NCBI GenBank assembly: GCA_002317475.1
Contig: DCIS01000104.1
Coordinates: 1 to 7,170, forward strand
Direction of reading: 5' to 3'
From: Prevotellaceae bacterium UBA1720
Lineage (GTDB): Bacteria > Bacteroidota > Bacteroidia > Bacteroidales > Bacteroidaceae
Length of the DNA stretch: 7,170 nucleotides
Position numbers and translations under genes: made by a program. A model generated the notes under the pieces. The model was not told the DNA's origin, did not search any database, and was given only the letters and a program-made list of their open reading frames with translations. Shown one piece after another: positions 6,880 through 7,170 of this stretch (the stretch's first letter is position 1; each line of letters starts with the position of its first letter).

Positions 6880-7170
6880 ATGAAAAACGAACTACAAACG
6901 TTCCGCAAGGAACTGGAAGAGACACTACACGATAATATACTTGCCTTCTGGATGAACCGTATGCAAGACCATGAGCGAGGGGGATTCTACGGTCAGATGA
7001 AGGGGGACGGCACACTGGTCAAGGACGCTCCTCGAGGGGCCATCCTCAATGCACGCATCCTTTGGACCTTCTCTGCCGCTTACCGCGAGACGAGAAGGGA
7101 AGAGTACTTCCAAGTGGCACGTCGGACAAGAGACTACATCATGCAACATTTTGTGGACCGAGAGCAAGGC
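6880..7170 (+). CDS. Cellobiose/mannobiose 2-epimerase, AGE family (3' end missing)
   Basis: 97 codons are visible and the frame is open at the right edge; the family is about 390-410 residues long. It has no signal peptide, so it is cytoplasmic. The N-terminal helix of the alpha6/alpha6 barrel leads into GGFYG (34-38), followed by the hallmark RGAILNARILWTFSAAYR (52-69). The arginine in LNAR is a conserved active-site position in this family. The sequence stops at VDREQG, just where homologues continue with a GG-x-Y-W type motif. These enzymes epimerise the reducing-end sugar at C2. Next to a GH130 mannosylglucose phosphorylase the expected reaction is beta-1,4-mannobiose to mannosyl-glucose. 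The gene starts 49 bp after the GH2 stop. ATG 6880 is chosen; an in-frame ATG at 6871 would add MYC and cannot be excluded. The catalytic histidines lie beyond the window. Confidence 0.94.
   Translation, partial: MKNELQTFRKELEETLHDNILAFWMNRMQDHERGGFYGQMKGDGTLVKDAPRGAILNARILWTFSAAYRETRREEYFQVARRTRDYIMQHFVDREQG

Noticed and set aside
6831..6935. 34-codon ORF directly after the GH2 stop
   Set aside because: It begins at the ATG next to the stop but runs into the epimerase gene in another frame and shows no recognisable features. Probably chance.

Overview
The window looks like part of a Bacteroidales chromosome, most likely Prevotella or a close relative. The grounds are a textbook Bacteroidetes promoter (TTTG, 20 bp, TAnnTTTG), A-rich leaders instead of Shine-Dalgarno sites, a Prevotella-style C-terminal tail on the first protein, and a Bacteroidetes-type polysaccharide utilisation gene set. 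All real genes are on the + strand.

Region 1 (1-1468) is not visibly part of the sugar locus. It holds the 3' part of an Omp28-like secreted or surface protein with a thioredoxin-type CGWC motif. It is followed by an 89-codon C-terminal remnant of a DUF554 (YqgA-like) membrane protein. Region 2 (1469-1744) is a non-coding junction. It carries a four-copy 11-bp tandem repeat (1585-1628) and, downstream of it, the promoter (1668-1699) that should drive the sugar operon.

Region 3 (1745 to the window end) is a beta-mannan (glucomannan/galactoglucomannan) degradation operon. Its genes are a secreted CE7-like acetyl esterase, a cytoplasmic GH130 4-O-beta-D-mannosyl-D-glucose phosphorylase, a secreted GH2 beta-glycosidase of beta-galactosidase architecture, and the first 97 codons of a cellobiose/mannobiose 2-epimerase (AGE family). 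The working model, from the known epimerase-phosphorylase route, is as follows. Acetyl groups and side or terminal sugars are removed in the periplasm. Beta-1,4-mannobiose enters the cytoplasm, the epimerase turns it into mannosyl-glucose, and the phosphorylase splits that with phosphate into mannose 1-phosphate and glucose. Mannanase, SusC/D and transporter genes are not in the window.

The most unusual element is a degenerate tandem array with an exact 10-bp period (about 4300-4420) between the phosphorylase and GH2 genes. It supplies the last codons and the TAG stop of the phosphorylase gene, places TAG in all three frames, and contains five CCTAGG palindromes. With the 11-bp array upstream of the promoter, the locus has two different tandem arrays with periods close to one DNA helical turn. 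Their function cannot be told from the sequence.
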